A stretch of 64,000 bases of DNA. Origin: an uncultured Mucilaginibacter sp. (GTDB lineage: Bacteria > Bacteroidota > Bacteroidia > Sphingobacteriales > Sphingobacteriaceae). The translations under genes and the position numbers were made by a program. The DNA is taken from contig CAIPFE010000039.1 of the NCBI GenBank assembly GCA_903864275.1, positions 62,001-126,000 of the forward strand. Direction: 5' to 3'. Positions 17,288-26,354 of the stretch are shown one piece after another. Within the stretch, counting starts at the first letter, position 1; each line of letters begins with the position of its first letter. The notes under the pieces were generated by a model. It was not told where the DNA came from. It saw only the letters and a program-made list of their open reading frames with translations, and made no database searches.

Positions 17288-17523
17288 ATTTTCACACTTA
17301 TTTTTGGAAGGTAAATTTAATACATTTTGCTTAAAATGCTAATTTTTTTACCTAATTATTTTTAAGAAACTAAACCTTTACGTGCTTTTAAACGGCAATT
17401 TGTTGGATTTAGTTTCAACAAGCTCAATTATTTTGGTGGAAAACTTATTTGGATACTTGTACGTAATAGACCTCAATTAACTTATATTTATTACTTGAAT
17501 AATAAAAAAACTATATTGCACTG

Positions 17524-18714
17524 ATGAAGTTTTTCTCTTTTAAAACTGTTGTTTTTTTCAGCTCCTTGTTACTGCCTTCGCTGGTGATGTCGCAAAACAC
17601 CGGGGTAAATTCCAATGGGAGCAACTTAAGTGCGATCCCTACAGCAGTGCCTTTTTTGAATATAACACCCGATTCCCGCGCCGGCGCAATGGGCGAAGCG
17701 GGGGTCGCTACCACCCCCGACGTAAATGCAAATTACTGGAACCCGGCCAAGCTTGCTTATCTTGAAGGCAATGATGCTGTTTCGATATCTTATAGCCCCT
17801 GGCTGCGCCAATTGGTGCCTGACATAAGTTTGTCATACTTAAGTTATGCACACAAACTTGATGACCGTAATACCATTGGCGCCTCGCTGCGTTATTTTAA
17901 TTACGGCACTATCCAGCTCACAGATAATAATCAAAATAACCAGGGAACCTATACACCCAACGAGTTTTCAATAAACGGCTCATTTGCCCGTAAATTTGGC
18001 GATGAGCTTTCACTTGCGCTTACGGCCGGGTATATACACTCAAACCTCTCAAATGCCTCATTTGCCACAGGCTCCAGCGTGCAGGCCCAGGCCGGCAATG
18101 CCATATCTGCCGGGGTATCGTTATTCTATAATAAGAAGACGCAGGAATTTGGCACGGATGGAATTTTTTCATTCGGAACAAACATTTCAAATATTGGTTC
18201 AAAGATCAGCTATAGCAGTACCGGCCCAAAATATTTTTTACCTGCCAATTTAAAGATAGGTGCTGCCAATACCGTCAATCTCGACGACTACAACCAAATT
18301 ACTGTCACTATAGATTTTAATAAATTATTGGTGCCAACACCACCGATAACAGATTCAAATGGTAACATTATAAAAGGTCAAAGCAGTGATGTTTCCGTAC
18401 CCTCGGGTATTTTCGGTTCATTTACTGATGCTCCGGGAGGCTTCAGTGAAGAACTGCAGGAGATCACTATTTCGCCTGGTATTGAATATTGGTATAACCA
18501 GCTGTTTGCGTTAAGGGCTGGATACTTTTATCAAAATCCCAACAAGGGCGGCGAGCAGTACTTTACCTTTGGCGTTGGTTTTAAATACACTGATTTTACT
18601 TTCGACTTTTCATATATCGCTGCAAGTCAAAAAAGCAGCCCTATAGCTAACACCCTGCGTTTTACCCTGATCGCCAGTTTTGGCGGCGTCAAAAATACGA
18701 GCGGAAACCCATGA
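17524..18714 (+). CDS. porV: Type IX secretion outer-membrane protein PorV (LptO)
   Basis: This 396-residue FadL-like beta-barrel delivers T9SS cargo to the attachment complex on the cell surface. It has a signal peptide (cleavage probably after LVMSQ, about residue 23). The family hallmark follows: PDSRAGAMGEAGVATTPDVN (about 49-68) and ANYWNPAKLAYL. Alternating aromatic strands run to the end. It overlaps ispF by 4 bases, and gldJ lies divergently upstream. In Flavobacterium porU lies between these two genes; here it is absent from the window. Confidence 0.92.
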   Translation: MKFFSFKTVVFFSSLLLPSLVMSQNTGVNSNGSNLSAIPTAVPFLNITPDSRAGAMGEAGVATTPDVNANYWNPAKLAYLEGNDAVSISYSPWLRQLVPDISLSYLSYAHKLDDRNTIGASLRYFNYGTIQLTDNNQNNQGTYTPNEFSINGSFARKFGDELSLALTAGYIHSNLSNASFATGSSVQAQAGNAISAGVSLFYNKKTQEFGTDGIFSFGTNISNIGSKISYSSTGPKYFLPANLKIGAANTVNLDDYNQITVTIDFNKLLVPTPPITDSNGNIIKGQSSDVSVPSGIFGSFTDAPGGFSEELQEITISPGIEYWYNQLFALRAGYFYQNPNKGGEQYFTFGVGFKYTDFTFDFSYIAASQKSSPIANTLRFTLIASFGGVKNTSGNP

Positions 18715-19193
18715 CAAAGATCCGTGTTGGATTTGGATTTGATGTGCACCAGTTAAAAGAACAGCATCCTTTTATATTAGGTGGCGTTAATTTAGCCCAT
18801 CATTCCGGCTCGTTCGGACACTCTGATGCGGATGTATTGTTGCATGCAATTTGCGATGCATTGCTAGGCGCCGCAAATTTGCGGGATATAGGTTATCACT
18901 TTTCAAATAAGGACGAAAAATGGAAAGGCATAAGCAGTTTAATTTTACTGCAGCATGTAATGAATTTATTAAATGATAAAGGCTGGCAAATTGGCAATAT
19001 TGATTGTATGGTTTGCCTGGAAGCACCAAAAATAAACCCGCATATACCCGCAATGAAAATAAATATCGCCGCTGCCGCTGGTATCAGCGAAGACGATATT
19101 TCAATAAAAGCCACCACCAATGAGCAGTTGGGCTTTATTGGCCGTGAAGAAGGCGTGGTTGCCTACGCTGTGTGTTTGATAGAGAAGACCTGA
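18711..19193 (+). CDS. ispF: 2-C-methyl-D-erythritol 2,4-cyclodiphosphate synthase (IspF)
   Basis: This enzyme of the MEP isoprenoid pathway cyclises CDP-ME-2-phosphate to MEcPP and CMP. In 160 residues the zinc ligands are visible: D11 and H13 in GFGFDVHQL, and H45 in DADVLLHAICDALLGAA. The C-terminal half has the conserved SIKATTNEQLGFIGREEGVVA. ATG at 18711 overlaps the porV stop by 4 bases, so ispF is probably translated from the porV transcript. The downstream gene is convergent. Confidence 0.97.
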   Translation: MTKIRVGFGFDVHQLKEQHPFILGGVNLAHHSGSFGHSDADVLLHAICDALLGAANLRDIGYHFSNKDEKWKGISSLILLQHVMNLLNDKGWQIGNIDCMVCLEAPKINPHIPAMKINIAAAAGISEDDISIKATTNEQLGFIGREEGVVAYAVCLIEKT

Positions 19194-19271
19194 CCGCTGA
19201 TTTTAATGATTAAATGATTTCGCTGATCGTAATAAATCTGTTTAACATAATGTCAACTTCCGACTTCCGCC

Positions 19272-22200
19272 TTAAACCGTGACTTCCTTTTTTATCACTA
19301 CATTTCCGGTTCGTTTTGAGGCGCCCCAGCCGCTCAGTTCGCCCTTTAAAGCCCTGCGGATAGATTTAAACAACACATAATACATCAACTGCCGCCATAT
19401 AAAACGCTGTGGGATGATGTAAACAAGTTTTTTATAGTCTTCTTTTTGCATCCAGAAAGCAATAACGGCCACTATAAAATCAATGACAACGAACCCGGCA
19501 TAATAGGCAAGTATTTTACCAGGTTTATCGCTAAATAAGCCAATGATCATAAACAAGTCGGCCAATGGGGAAAACAATGGGAGTACAATCTGGAATATCA
19601 GGATATTCGGCATCCCCAGCATACCAAAGTACTTGTATTTCCTGTTAAACAGCGCATCCTTGTTTTTCCAGAAACTTTGCATCACACCAAAACTCCAGCG
19701 AAAACGCTGCTTTAAAAGGCCGTTAAGCGTTTCCGGGGCCTCGGTATAGGCAATGGCTTCATCGCTGTTCTTTACTATAAAACCCTGTTTTAATATGCGC
19801 ATGGTAAGATCGCAATCTTCGGCTAAAGTATCATACGTAAAACCGCCGGCATTAAATATTGCCGATTTACGGAATGCACCAATCGCCCCGGGGACCACCG
19901 TTATGCTATTGATGAGATCGAACGCACGGCGGTCCATATTTTGCGACGTTATATATTCAATAGATTGCCAGCGGGTGATCATATTATTTTCATTTCCCAC
20001 TTTCACGGTCCCTGCCACAGCGCCAATTTCTTTATCAGTAAAAAAGGTCATCAAATGATAAACGGCGTCATCTTTCAATTGCGTGTCCGCATCAATGCAA
20101 ACCACAAAATCATATTGCGCATGGCTGATGCCAAAATTAAGAGCCGATGCCTTACCTCCATTCGGTTTGCTAAGTACCTGTACCAGTGGGTGGAGACCAT
20201 AAGCCGTATGAACAAGCTCAAACGTTTTGTCTTTCGATCCGTCATCAATAAAAATTATTTCAAATGACGGATACTCGGTTTTTAGCAGGCTCTGGATAGT
20301 TTTTATTACTGTAACTTCTTCATTATACCCCGGCACTATAATGCTAACAGGCGGAAGTTTAGCAGGGTCAACCGCCTTGCGGTTAAATTTGTTATCATCT
20401 GAATATTGCCTTACTGCAAGTATCCCTATGAGTACGACCCTGCCAACAGCAAGGAAAATTGCCGATAAAAACAGGTATAGCAAAAACCAGTTGCCATAAA
20501 AGTAAAACTGTATCAATAAATTATACAGGGAACCAAGTATCCCCGAATTGGCGTCATCTTTTATGGGCGGCATAAGGTCGGCTTTACTGGTATGCAAAAC
20601 ATCGGCAATGGTTGTAAACTTATAGCCATGGCTTTTAAAGAAATGTATAATTCCAGGCAGCGCCTTTACCGTTTCGTCACGGGTGTCGCCGCCGGCATCA
20701 TGCAACAAAAGCATAGAGCCTGCATCTTTCTGTCTTATAACCCGGGCAAGAATACTATCGGCAGTTACGCCGGGCTGCCAATCCCAGGGGTCGATAGATT
20801 CGCCTATCGTAATATAACTTTGCCTGCGGCTTTCGGCCACAGGGATAACTTCAGCCAGTGTTTGAGGCTCCGCATCAGCGTTAAACGGAGGCCTGAACAT
20901 GATGGTGCTCCGCCCGGTTACCGACTCGATCAGCTTTCGCGTAGCATTTAATTCAAGGTTTACCCGTTGCAGGCTGATCGTGGAAATATCAGGATGAAAA
21001 AAAGTGTGGTTGCCGATTTCATACCCGTCTTCATATTCACGGCGAAGTATCTGAATATTTTTTTCCGCCATCGATCCCACCACAAAAAAAGCAGCCGGCA
21101 CGTGTTCCTGTTTTAAAATATCCAATATCCGCGGCGTGTAATCAGGGTCGGGGCCGTCGTCAAATGTTAAAACTATTTTTCCGGGCGCATAGCCGTATCT
21201 GCGGATCACATACTTGGTCGGTAATTTAATGTAGTGCTGGTTGGTAATAACAAAGTTTGATGTATCCATTTTTACATCAATTTTGCCCGTAGTTGGGGTA
21301 GTTAACAGGTCGAGCACTTCGCCGTCGCCATCGTAAGCAATTTTATTATTTAAACCTACAGTAGTTAATTTTTTAATATCAATCCCTGTTTTTCTTAATG
21401 AGTCAATAGCCAGGTTCTTTTGGAAAAAAGTCCACAAACGCGGATCTTCGGCCCCCATGCGCCAAAGCGCAACCCCGCCGGTCGCCCAATCATCCGCCAT
21501 GCGGATAATGTTGAAATTAGTTGCGGCATCGGTGAAATAAACATTATGTTCGAGGCTGTCATCATCAAAATAAGTATAATGGAGATTGGCCGAACTGGGG
21601 TCGAAAGTGATTTTACTTTCATTTTCCTGGGCGGTGCTAATTGCCTGGGGATAGCCGATCGGTTTGCCTATACTATTCTCGGGCCAGTCATAAGCGCCGG
21701 CCGCGATAGTTAAGATCACCTTACCGCTCGGTATCCGGGTGCAAACATTATCCAGTATCTCTTCTACCCAGTGCTGGTTTGAAAGATCGCCTGCGTTGCT
21801 GCCGTCATTGTGCTGATCAATAGCCATAACGAACAAATAGTCGTTCACATGCTGCAGCCGTTCAAGTTTATATTGCTCATCATCGGGTACTACGTTTTGC
21901 GTAACCCAGAAGCCCAAAGGATGCAATATGGCATAAAGATCATTCTCAAATGCGATATAGTTTTTGCTGTTAATGTTTTTGATCTCGTCAAAATCCAGAT
22001 TTATACCCTTGAACTTATACCGGGTTAACTGGCGCGCTATATTATTGATAAATTGGACACGAAGCTTTTTGTTTTTGATGATACGCTCAACATCCTTAGT
22101 ATCATAGCCACCCTTTATATTGTTATAATTAACATAATTTGAAAGAGAGATCAATACCGGTTTCCTGTACTTCCTGTTCAGGTTTACAAGCCCGGTATCA

Positions 22201-22640
22201 ATATTGGCGACCAAAGTGTCGCTGTTTGGCGCAATAAAAAAGCCTTCGCTTACCACCATATCCAGCCGGCTAAAATTCTCGGCAAGGGAGGTATATGCCT
22301 GTGGTTCCCACGCCCTGTAAAATCCCGCATTAACGCGGTCTTTGTTATTCGGGCGTTTTAACTGGTGCAAACGGCGGGCGCGCCCCAGTTTCTGAATCTC
22401 ACCCTTATCAATTTTAAAATCTTTATATTTTTTCGATCTTTTTAAACTTTCAAGCTCCTCTTTTGTAAGCTTTTTCGGCGCCGGGTTTAAGTTAGGCAAG
22501 CTTGGGTATTGTTTGGAAGTTACCGTAATAATAGCGGCTAAAACACTGCATGCCAGCACAATAATAAGAACACGGCTAAGCCATTTAAAACGCATCCATC
22601 TACCCGGTGTATCCGTTTGAAAAACCTGTTTATCAGCCAT
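19272..22640 (-). CDS. Three-domain membrane protein: GH18-like, NodB polysaccharide deacetylase and family 2 glycosyltransferase
   Basis: An 1122-residue membrane protein. After a signal-anchor (about residues 20-42) comes a GH18-like domain (about 90-430) and then a NodB deacetylase (about 485-690). All the usual NodB motifs are present: TFDDGP, NHTFFH, RPPFNAD, DPWDWQPG and LLLHD. After further membrane segments a processive GT2 follows (about 755-1000), with IIVPGYNEE, DADTQ, EDCDLTMR and the QRFRW motif. Membrane helices close the protein. The combination suggests synthesis, deacetylation and possible trimming of an amino-sugar polymer such as a PNAG-like polysaccharide. The GH18 core reads KGINLDFDEI, with Asp where the catalytic Glu is expected. 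The polymer itself is inferred. Confidence 0.9.
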   Translation of the reverse strand: MADKQVFQTDTPGRWMRFKWLSRVLIIVLACSVLAAIITVTSKQYPSLPNLNPAPKKLTKEELESLKRSKKYKDFKIDKGEIQKLGRARRLHQLKRPNNKDRVNAGFYRAWEPQAYTSLAENFSRLDMVVSEGFFIAPNSDTLVANIDTGLVNLNRKYRKPVLISLSNYVNYNNIKGGYDTKDVERIIKNKKLRVQFINNIARQLTRYKFKGINLDFDEIKNINSKNYIAFENDLYAILHPLGFWVTQNVVPDDEQYKLERLQHVNDYLFVMAIDQHNDGSNAGDLSNQHWVEEILDNVCTRIPSGKVILTIAAGAYDWPENSIGKPIGYPQAISTAQENESKITFDPSSANLHYTYFDDDSLEHNVYFTDAATNFNIIRMADDWATGGVALWRMGAEDPRLWTFFQKNLAIDSLRKTGIDIKKLTTVGLNNKIAYDGDGEVLDLLTTPTTGKIDVKMDTSNFVITNQHYIKLPTKYVIRRYGYAPGKIVLTFDDGPDPDYTPRILDILKQEHVPAAFFVVGSMAEKNIQILRREYEDGYEIGNHTFFHPDISTISLQRVNLELNATRKLIESVTGRSTIMFRPPFNADAEPQTLAEVIPVAESRRQSYITIGESIDPWDWQPGVTADSILARVIRQKDAGSMLLLHDAGGDTRDETVKALPGIIHFFKSHGYKFTTIADVLHTSKADLMPPIKDDANSGILGSLYNLLIQFYFYGNWFLLYLFLSAIFLAVGRVVLIGILAVRQYSDDNKFNRKAVDPAKLPPVSIIVPGYNEEVTVIKTIQSLLKTEYPSFEIIFIDDGSKDKTFELVHTAYGLHPLVQVLSKPNGGKASALNFGISHAQYDFVVCIDADTQLKDDAVYHLMTFFTDKEIGAVAGTVKVGNENNMITRWQSIEYITSQNMDRRAFDLINSITVVPGAIGAFRKSAIFNAGGFTYDTLAEDCDLTMRILKQGFIVKNSDEAIAYTEAPETLNGLLKQRFRWSFGVMQSFWKNKDALFNRKYKYFGMLGMPNILIFQIVLPLFSPLADLFMIIGLFSDKPGKILAYYAGFVVIDFIVAVIAFWMQKEDYKKLVYIIPQRFIWRQLMYYVLFKSIRRALKGELSGWGASKRTGNVVIKKEVTV

Positions 22641-22693
22641 GAAATTTTTTTAGTAAACTATTAATTGGTTTTAAGGCTTATCAAATCCTGTTG

Positions 22694-22858
22694 TTATTTC
22701 TTATCCGCGTTCCCGGCTTCAATAGCCGAAAAATCCACGCCGCACTTACAGTTACTGCCACAGCTTTTTTTTGCCGACAAGTTTTTGTAAACCAGCCTGC
22801 ACACATAAAAAACTGCTGCCGCAAAAAGTATAGCTATTATAATGGTCTGGATATTCAT
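22694..22858 (-). CDS. FeoB-associated Cys-rich membrane protein
   Basis: A 54-residue protein: MNIQTIIIAI opens a single membrane helix (about residues 3-23), followed by a short cysteine cluster (C33, C37, C39 in SCGSNCKCG) and a polar tail. This matches the small FeoB-associated Cys-rich family, usually encoded beside the ferrous-iron transporter FeoB. No feo gene is visible in the window, so its partner may be elsewhere. It lies 53 bases upstream of the large glycosyltransferase fusion on the same strand. I read it directly on the minus strand; the length is normal for the family. Confidence 0.85.
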   Translation of the reverse strand: MNIQTIIIAILFAAAVFYVCRLVYKNLSAKKSCGSNCKCGVDFSAIEAGNADKK

Positions 22859-22862
22859 GTCA

Positions 22863-22870
22863 CAAATTTA
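22863..22870 (-). promoter_or_regulatory. Possible -7 promoter element (TAAATTTG) almost touching the start codon
   Basis: On the minus strand TAAATTTG fits TAnnTTTG and ends only 4 bases before the ATG of the Cys-rich gene. If used, transcription would begin at or next to the start codon, giving a near-leaderless message. AT-rich sequence makes chance matches common. Confidence 0.3.
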
Positions 22871-22919
22871 ATACAATTTATATATATACGTACAGACGAA
22901 TAAAATAGTATTTGGTTTA

Positions 22920-23005
22920 AAGCTGAAAGCGCAAAGCTGAAAACTAAAAGCTAATTTAGCACAGCTAATTTTCTAATAAAGCTTTGTGCTTTTAGCTTTC
23001 CGCTC
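22920..23005. repeat. AAAGC-type inverted repeat at a gene end
   Basis: The left arm (AAAGCTGAAAGCGCAAAGCT...) faces a right arm (AAAGCTTTGTGCTTTTAGCT...) whose reverse complement is similar text. Internal AGCTAATTT repeats lie between. It ends right at the stop codon of the minus-strand gene at 23007. A related AAAGC-rich tract occurs at 61895-61979. Confidence 0.6.
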
Positions 23006-23006
23006 T

Positions 23007-24197
23007 CTAATGTTTCATAAACGCTATCGTCCCGCCAACCCAGTCAAAATCTTTATTATACCTTACACCTATCATTTTTCCGCGGCTTAAACGCGCCAGG
23101 TTAATAGCCAATGTGGGCTTTTTATCGCCGTCAGGCCAAAGGTATAATAACCTTATCTCCACCTTTACACCGCCATCCGGGGCCTGCACAACAGGTTCGT
23201 AATTTACTTTTTGCTGCAATATCCAATTCTCTGGATCCTCTATATTTTCAATGTCATTTTTTTTGACATCAATGATCACGCCCTGCCCTGCGAAGGAAAA
23301 CAATGGTTTGAGTACATAGTTTTCCAAATCAGCCGGAATTTTTGCCTGGTGTAAAAATTCTGTTTTGGGGATACAATCACCGGATAAAAAGGGCATGGTA
23401 TATTTGCTTACGCGATAGAACCAGTTGGGGTGTGTTACCCATTCTACATCAAACGATTTCCTGATATCAACCACTTTATCAAATATGTCCTGATCGCTGT
23501 CTATCTCATCAAATATCAACCGGTTATAAATGCGTTTTATCAGCTTTTTTTCACCATTTACCCGGTAAAAAAGCTGCCGCCCTTCCTGCCCCAGGTCGGC
23601 CAGGGAAACCACCGGGGTGCCAATATATTGTTGCGTGGCATAAAAATCAACAGCGGTTTTTTGTTCGGGGGCGTTAACATCCATTAGTACAACTTCATCC
23701 GGTTTATAAGGGCCAATAATTGTTTTCTTCAGCAGGTTGAGATAGCTTGTTTTATCAAGGCCGCTAAAATAAGCCGTCCAGTCATTACCGAGATTAAAAT
23801 TCTCTTTAAACCTATCCGCAATTTGTACCTGGAACCCATATAGCGAAGGGAAACCCTGCAATTCAATCAGTTTTGGCACGATATCACCGCCGGCATCTTT
23901 ACAAACGCCAAAATCCAGCGCGATAAAATGGGGATGGTTATTTTCACCGGCAACCTTCCATTTGGCAGGAATTGCACGTTCTGTAAACTCCTTGAAATTT
24001 GGCTGAAGAATGGTGGCGACGATATCATTGCCGGCGTTTATTAGTTTATCTTTAAAATCCCTGGTCAAAAAAACCGGGGTTTCGGCAACCCGGAAGGCTA
24101 TGGGATTTTGGAGGCCCTTGTTTAATTCTGCTAAAAATTTTTTATACTTTTTGGCAGTGAAATTGGCGTTATATATTTTGCGGGCAGATGGGTCCAT
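23007..24197 (-). CDS. Predicted ATP-grasp ligase, glutathionylspermidine-synthase-like
   Basis: A 396-residue protein without a signal sequence. The segment PKLIELQGFPSLYGFQ (about residues 107-122) resembles the substrate motif of glutathionylspermidine-synthase-like enzymes. YVLKPLFSFAGQGVIIDVKK (about 294-313) looks like the ATP-grasp lysine plus glycine-rich loop, and later KVEIRLLYLWPDG and NLARLSRGKM could supply the magnesium/ATP end. It would form an amide bond at the expense of ATP. It is the last gene of the amidoligase cluster, 143 bases after the amidotransferase, with a dispersed repeat between. The family call is by motif, not by strong identity; the substrate is unknown. Confidence 0.6.
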   Translation of the reverse strand: MDPSARKIYNANFTAKKYKKFLAELNKGLQNPIAFRVAETPVFLTRDFKDKLINAGNDIVATILQPNFKEFTERAIPAKWKVAGENNHPHFIALDFGVCKDAGGDIVPKLIELQGFPSLYGFQVQIADRFKENFNLGNDWTAYFSGLDKTSYLNLLKKTIIGPYKPDEVVLMDVNAPEQKTAVDFYATQQYIGTPVVSLADLGQEGRQLFYRVNGEKKLIKRIYNRLIFDEIDSDQDIFDKVVDIRKSFDVEWVTHPNWFYRVSKYTMPFLSGDCIPKTEFLHQAKIPADLENYVLKPLFSFAGQGVIIDVKKNDIENIEDPENWILQQKVNYEPVVQAPDGGVKVEIRLLYLWPDGDKKPTLAINLARLSRGKMIGVRYNKDFDWVGGTIAFMKH

Positions 24198-24229
24198 TTA
24201 GATGTAGTTTATATAATGATAACCTGTAT

Positions 24230-24327
24230 CATTGTGATCCGTCGGCAGGCGGAGAAACAATCTCATTGCCATGTATATTTGCCATCCATGGCAACGGGAT
24301 TGCTTCATCGTTCCTCCTCGCAATGAC
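24230..24327. repeat. Dispersed inverted repeat with GATTGCTTCATCGTTCCTCC core
   Basis: The gap between two cluster genes is filled by two facing arms. The right arm contains GGATTGCTTC...CCTCCTCGCAATGACA, and the left arm is a looser version (CATTGTGATCC...GGCGGAGAAACAATCTCATTG). From memory this resembles a repeat with a GTCATTGCGAGGAGG core seen in genomes of several phyla. A GCCAT/ATGGC pair lies between the arms. Confidence 0.65.
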
Positions 24328-24340
24328 AAAAGGGGAAACA

Positions 24341-25177
24341 TTATATCTCCTGCAAACTCAAAACGGCCTGGTCCAAAAAATTGGGGATAATAGTATTTTG
24401 CGTAAGCGTTACTTTATCCGGGTCTTCCAGGTGTTCAAGCATTTCGTTGTATTTATCAAGGCCGTGCTCCTGCACTACTTCTTTCTTTTTTTCATCCTTT
24501 AGTAAAAGAGTTCGTACACCTATGGCATCTGCCTCAGGATGGAACTGGGTGGCAAAAAAGTAATCGTTAAAGCGGATGGCCATCAACGCGCGGGGCAGGT
24601 CGATATGAGGCCGTTCTTTTTCAATGGCCAGCAATTGCATACCCATATCCACAAAACGCTTTTCATTTGGGTTTATCACCTGCCAAAGCCGTGAATCAAC
24701 CGAATAAAAGGGATCAGCCAATCCTTCAAAAACAGGTTCATTTTTAGCCGCATGTGTTTGATGAACCGGTAAAACCCCAAAGGAAGCAGATTTACGCATA
24801 TTGATATCGCCCAGGCGGTATTTCCGGCACATCAGCTGAAAAGCATGGCAAACAAAAAAACCATATTTCTTTTGCTGCGTGTTCGAAAGATTGTGGTCCT
24901 CTAAACTGTCTATCAGCCTGAAATATTTCTTTTCCCACTCTGTGCCTTCACTGTCTATCGGGCTGCCCGGGCCTCCACTGGAGATATAAATGTCAAACTC
25001 CAGCCCAGGTACCTCTACTTTTTGGCGTACATCAAAAACCTCGTATGTTAAATTTAAATCATTTTTGTCTTTATATCTCTGCAATATCTCGCGGAAGCCG
25101 CGCATACCTTCGTTTTCCACACCATCGTAGAGGTCGAGTATCGCTAACTTTATCGGCTGTTTATCTGTTTGTGTCAT
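24341..25177 (-). CDS. Class I glutamine amidotransferase-like protein
   Basis: The 278-residue protein has a class I GATase fold: IYISSGGPGSP for the oxyanion region, the nucleophile C110 in FFVCHAFQLM, and the His-x-Glu pair in ATQFHPEAD (about residue 215). The triad is complete, so it could hydrolyse glutamine or a gamma-glutamyl bond. A tail of about 60 residues follows the catalytic domain. Start: the ATG at 25177 lies 5 bases after the upstream stop; a TTG at 25186 is also in frame, but I prefer ATG. It sits directly downstream of the GCS2 ligase, which suggests it supplies ammonia to, or trims, the ligase product. Confidence 0.85.
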   Translation of the reverse strand: MTQTDKQPIKLAILDLYDGVENEGMRGFREILQRYKDKNDLNLTYEVFDVRQKVEVPGLEFDIYISSGGPGSPIDSEGTEWEKKYFRLIDSLEDHNLSNTQQKKYGFFVCHAFQLMCRKYRLGDINMRKSASFGVLPVHQTHAAKNEPVFEGLADPFYSVDSRLWQVINPNEKRFVDMGMQLLAIEKERPHIDLPRALMAIRFNDYFFATQFHPEADAIGVRTLLLKDEKKKEVVQEHGLDKYNEMLEHLEDPDKVTLTQNTIIPNFLDQAVLSLQEI

Positions 25178-25182
25178 TATTT

Positions 25183-26280
25183 TCAAATTCCTTTTAACGT
25201 TTGTGAGGTAATATAATCAACCACGTCGACAAAGTTATTGTTTTGATTGTAAACCGCCAATTGCCTGTCGGCGCCGGTGCCGTGTTCCAGTATTTTATGT
25301 ACATATTGCAGGTCGTCGCGGCAGCCCAGATCATCAACCACATCGTCCACAAAATCTAACAACTCCAGTATAAGCGCCCGGGTATTTACCTCTGCTTCCT
25401 TTCCAAAATCTATCATTTTGCCATCGATGCCATAACGGGCTGCACGCCATTTGTTTTCGTTTATGAGCGCACGGTTATAGGTAATAAAGGTCATGTTTTG
25501 CTCACGTAATTTATATAATTTGGCGCATACGCACTGGAACAAAGCCACAAAAGTCATGGTTTCATCTACCAGCATAGGGCAATCGCATATCCTGAATTCA
25601 ATAGTCTCAAAAAACGGGTGAACGCGGATATCCCACCATATTTTTTTGGCGTTATCAATGCAATTCGTTTTTACCAGCAGCTTTACATAATTGTCATAAT
25701 CCTCAATGCTGTTAAAATAATCAGGGATACCAGTACGGGGAAATTTATCAAAAACTTTCGTCCGGAAGGATTTATAACCTGTATTACGCCCTTCCCAAAA
25801 CGGCGAATTGGTTGAAAGCGCATACACATGGGGCAAAAAATAACGCGCCTGGTTGGCAATATGAATGGCCATATTGCGCGACTGTATCCCCACGTGCACA
25901 TGCAAACCGAAAATAAGGTTTGAGCGGGCGGCTTCCTGCAATTCGTCCACAATTTCAAAATAACGCGGATTATCCGTGATGAGTTGGGTCTGCCAGTGAG
26001 AAAAGGGATGTGTTCCGGCTGCGCCAATGCGTAAACCTAAATCGCCTGCTAATTGCGCAACAGTGCCCCGCAATTTACCTACTTCTTTACGCGCTTCACC
26101 ACTGTTACGGCAAATATGTGTGCCCACTTCAACCACGGCCTGGTGCATTTCAGCCTTTACCTGGTCTTCATATATTTTTTGAGCTCCTTCAACAATTTTT
26201 TGCTCATGCGATTTCAGTTCCCGGTTTACAGGATCAATCACCATAAATTCTTCTTCAACACCTAAGGTAAATTCGTTCAT
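25183..26280 (-). CDS. GCS2/YbdK-family carboxylate-amine ligase
   Basis: The 365-residue protein belongs to the glutamine-synthetase-fold GCS2 family. The N-terminal EFTLGVEEEFMVIDP carries the acidic metal-binding cluster. HVHVGIQ (about residues 126-132), RNTGYKSFRTKVFDKFPRTG (about 163-182) and TIEFRICDCP (about 225-234) are standard family blocks. Relatives such as YbdK have weak gamma-glutamylcysteine ligase activity; the native substrate here is unknown. It is followed by the amidotransferase and preceded by the RimK-type ATP-grasp, all on one strand, so it is probably one step in a multi-ligase pathway. Confidence 0.92.
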   Translation of the reverse strand: MNEFTLGVEEEFMVIDPVNRELKSHEQKIVEGAQKIYEDQVKAEMHQAVVEVGTHICRNSGEARKEVGKLRGTVAQLAGDLGLRIGAAGTHPFSHWQTQLITDNPRYFEIVDELQEAARSNLIFGLHVHVGIQSRNMAIHIANQARYFLPHVYALSTNSPFWEGRNTGYKSFRTKVFDKFPRTGIPDYFNSIEDYDNYVKLLVKTNCIDNAKKIWWDIRVHPFFETIEFRICDCPMLVDETMTFVALFQCVCAKLYKLREQNMTFITYNRALINENKWRAARYGIDGKMIDFGKEAEVNTRALILELLDFVDDVVDDLGCRDDLQYVHKILEHGTGADRQLAVYNQNNNFVDVVDYITSQTLKGI

Positions 26281-26310
26281 TTTTATTTAACCTTTAAATT
26301 ATTCCGCATG

Positions 26311-26332
26311 GCGATGGGTTTAAACCCATCGC
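26311..26332. repeat. Perfect 22-base palindrome GCGATGGGTTT/AAACCCATCGC
   Basis: This perfect palindrome lies in the 74-base gap between the ATP-grasp and GCS2 genes. It is the cleanest member of the family also seen at 14283-14305 and 43443-43478. It could form a cruciform or hairpin in the transcript. There is no T-run on the minus strand side, so a terminator role is doubtful. Confidence 0.85.
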
Positions 26333-26354
26333 TATATTTAAGCCCTGTTATCTA

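Noticed and set aside
19194..19271. Terminator hairpin between ispF and the glycan enzyme
   Set aside because: This convergent gap has no convincing stem with a T-run, unlike the other convergent gaps.
22691..22903. Plus-strand open frame of 70 residues opposite the Cys-rich gene
   Set aside because: It is antisense to the FeoB-associated protein read on the minus strand, has no family features and is basic/hydrophobic by chance.
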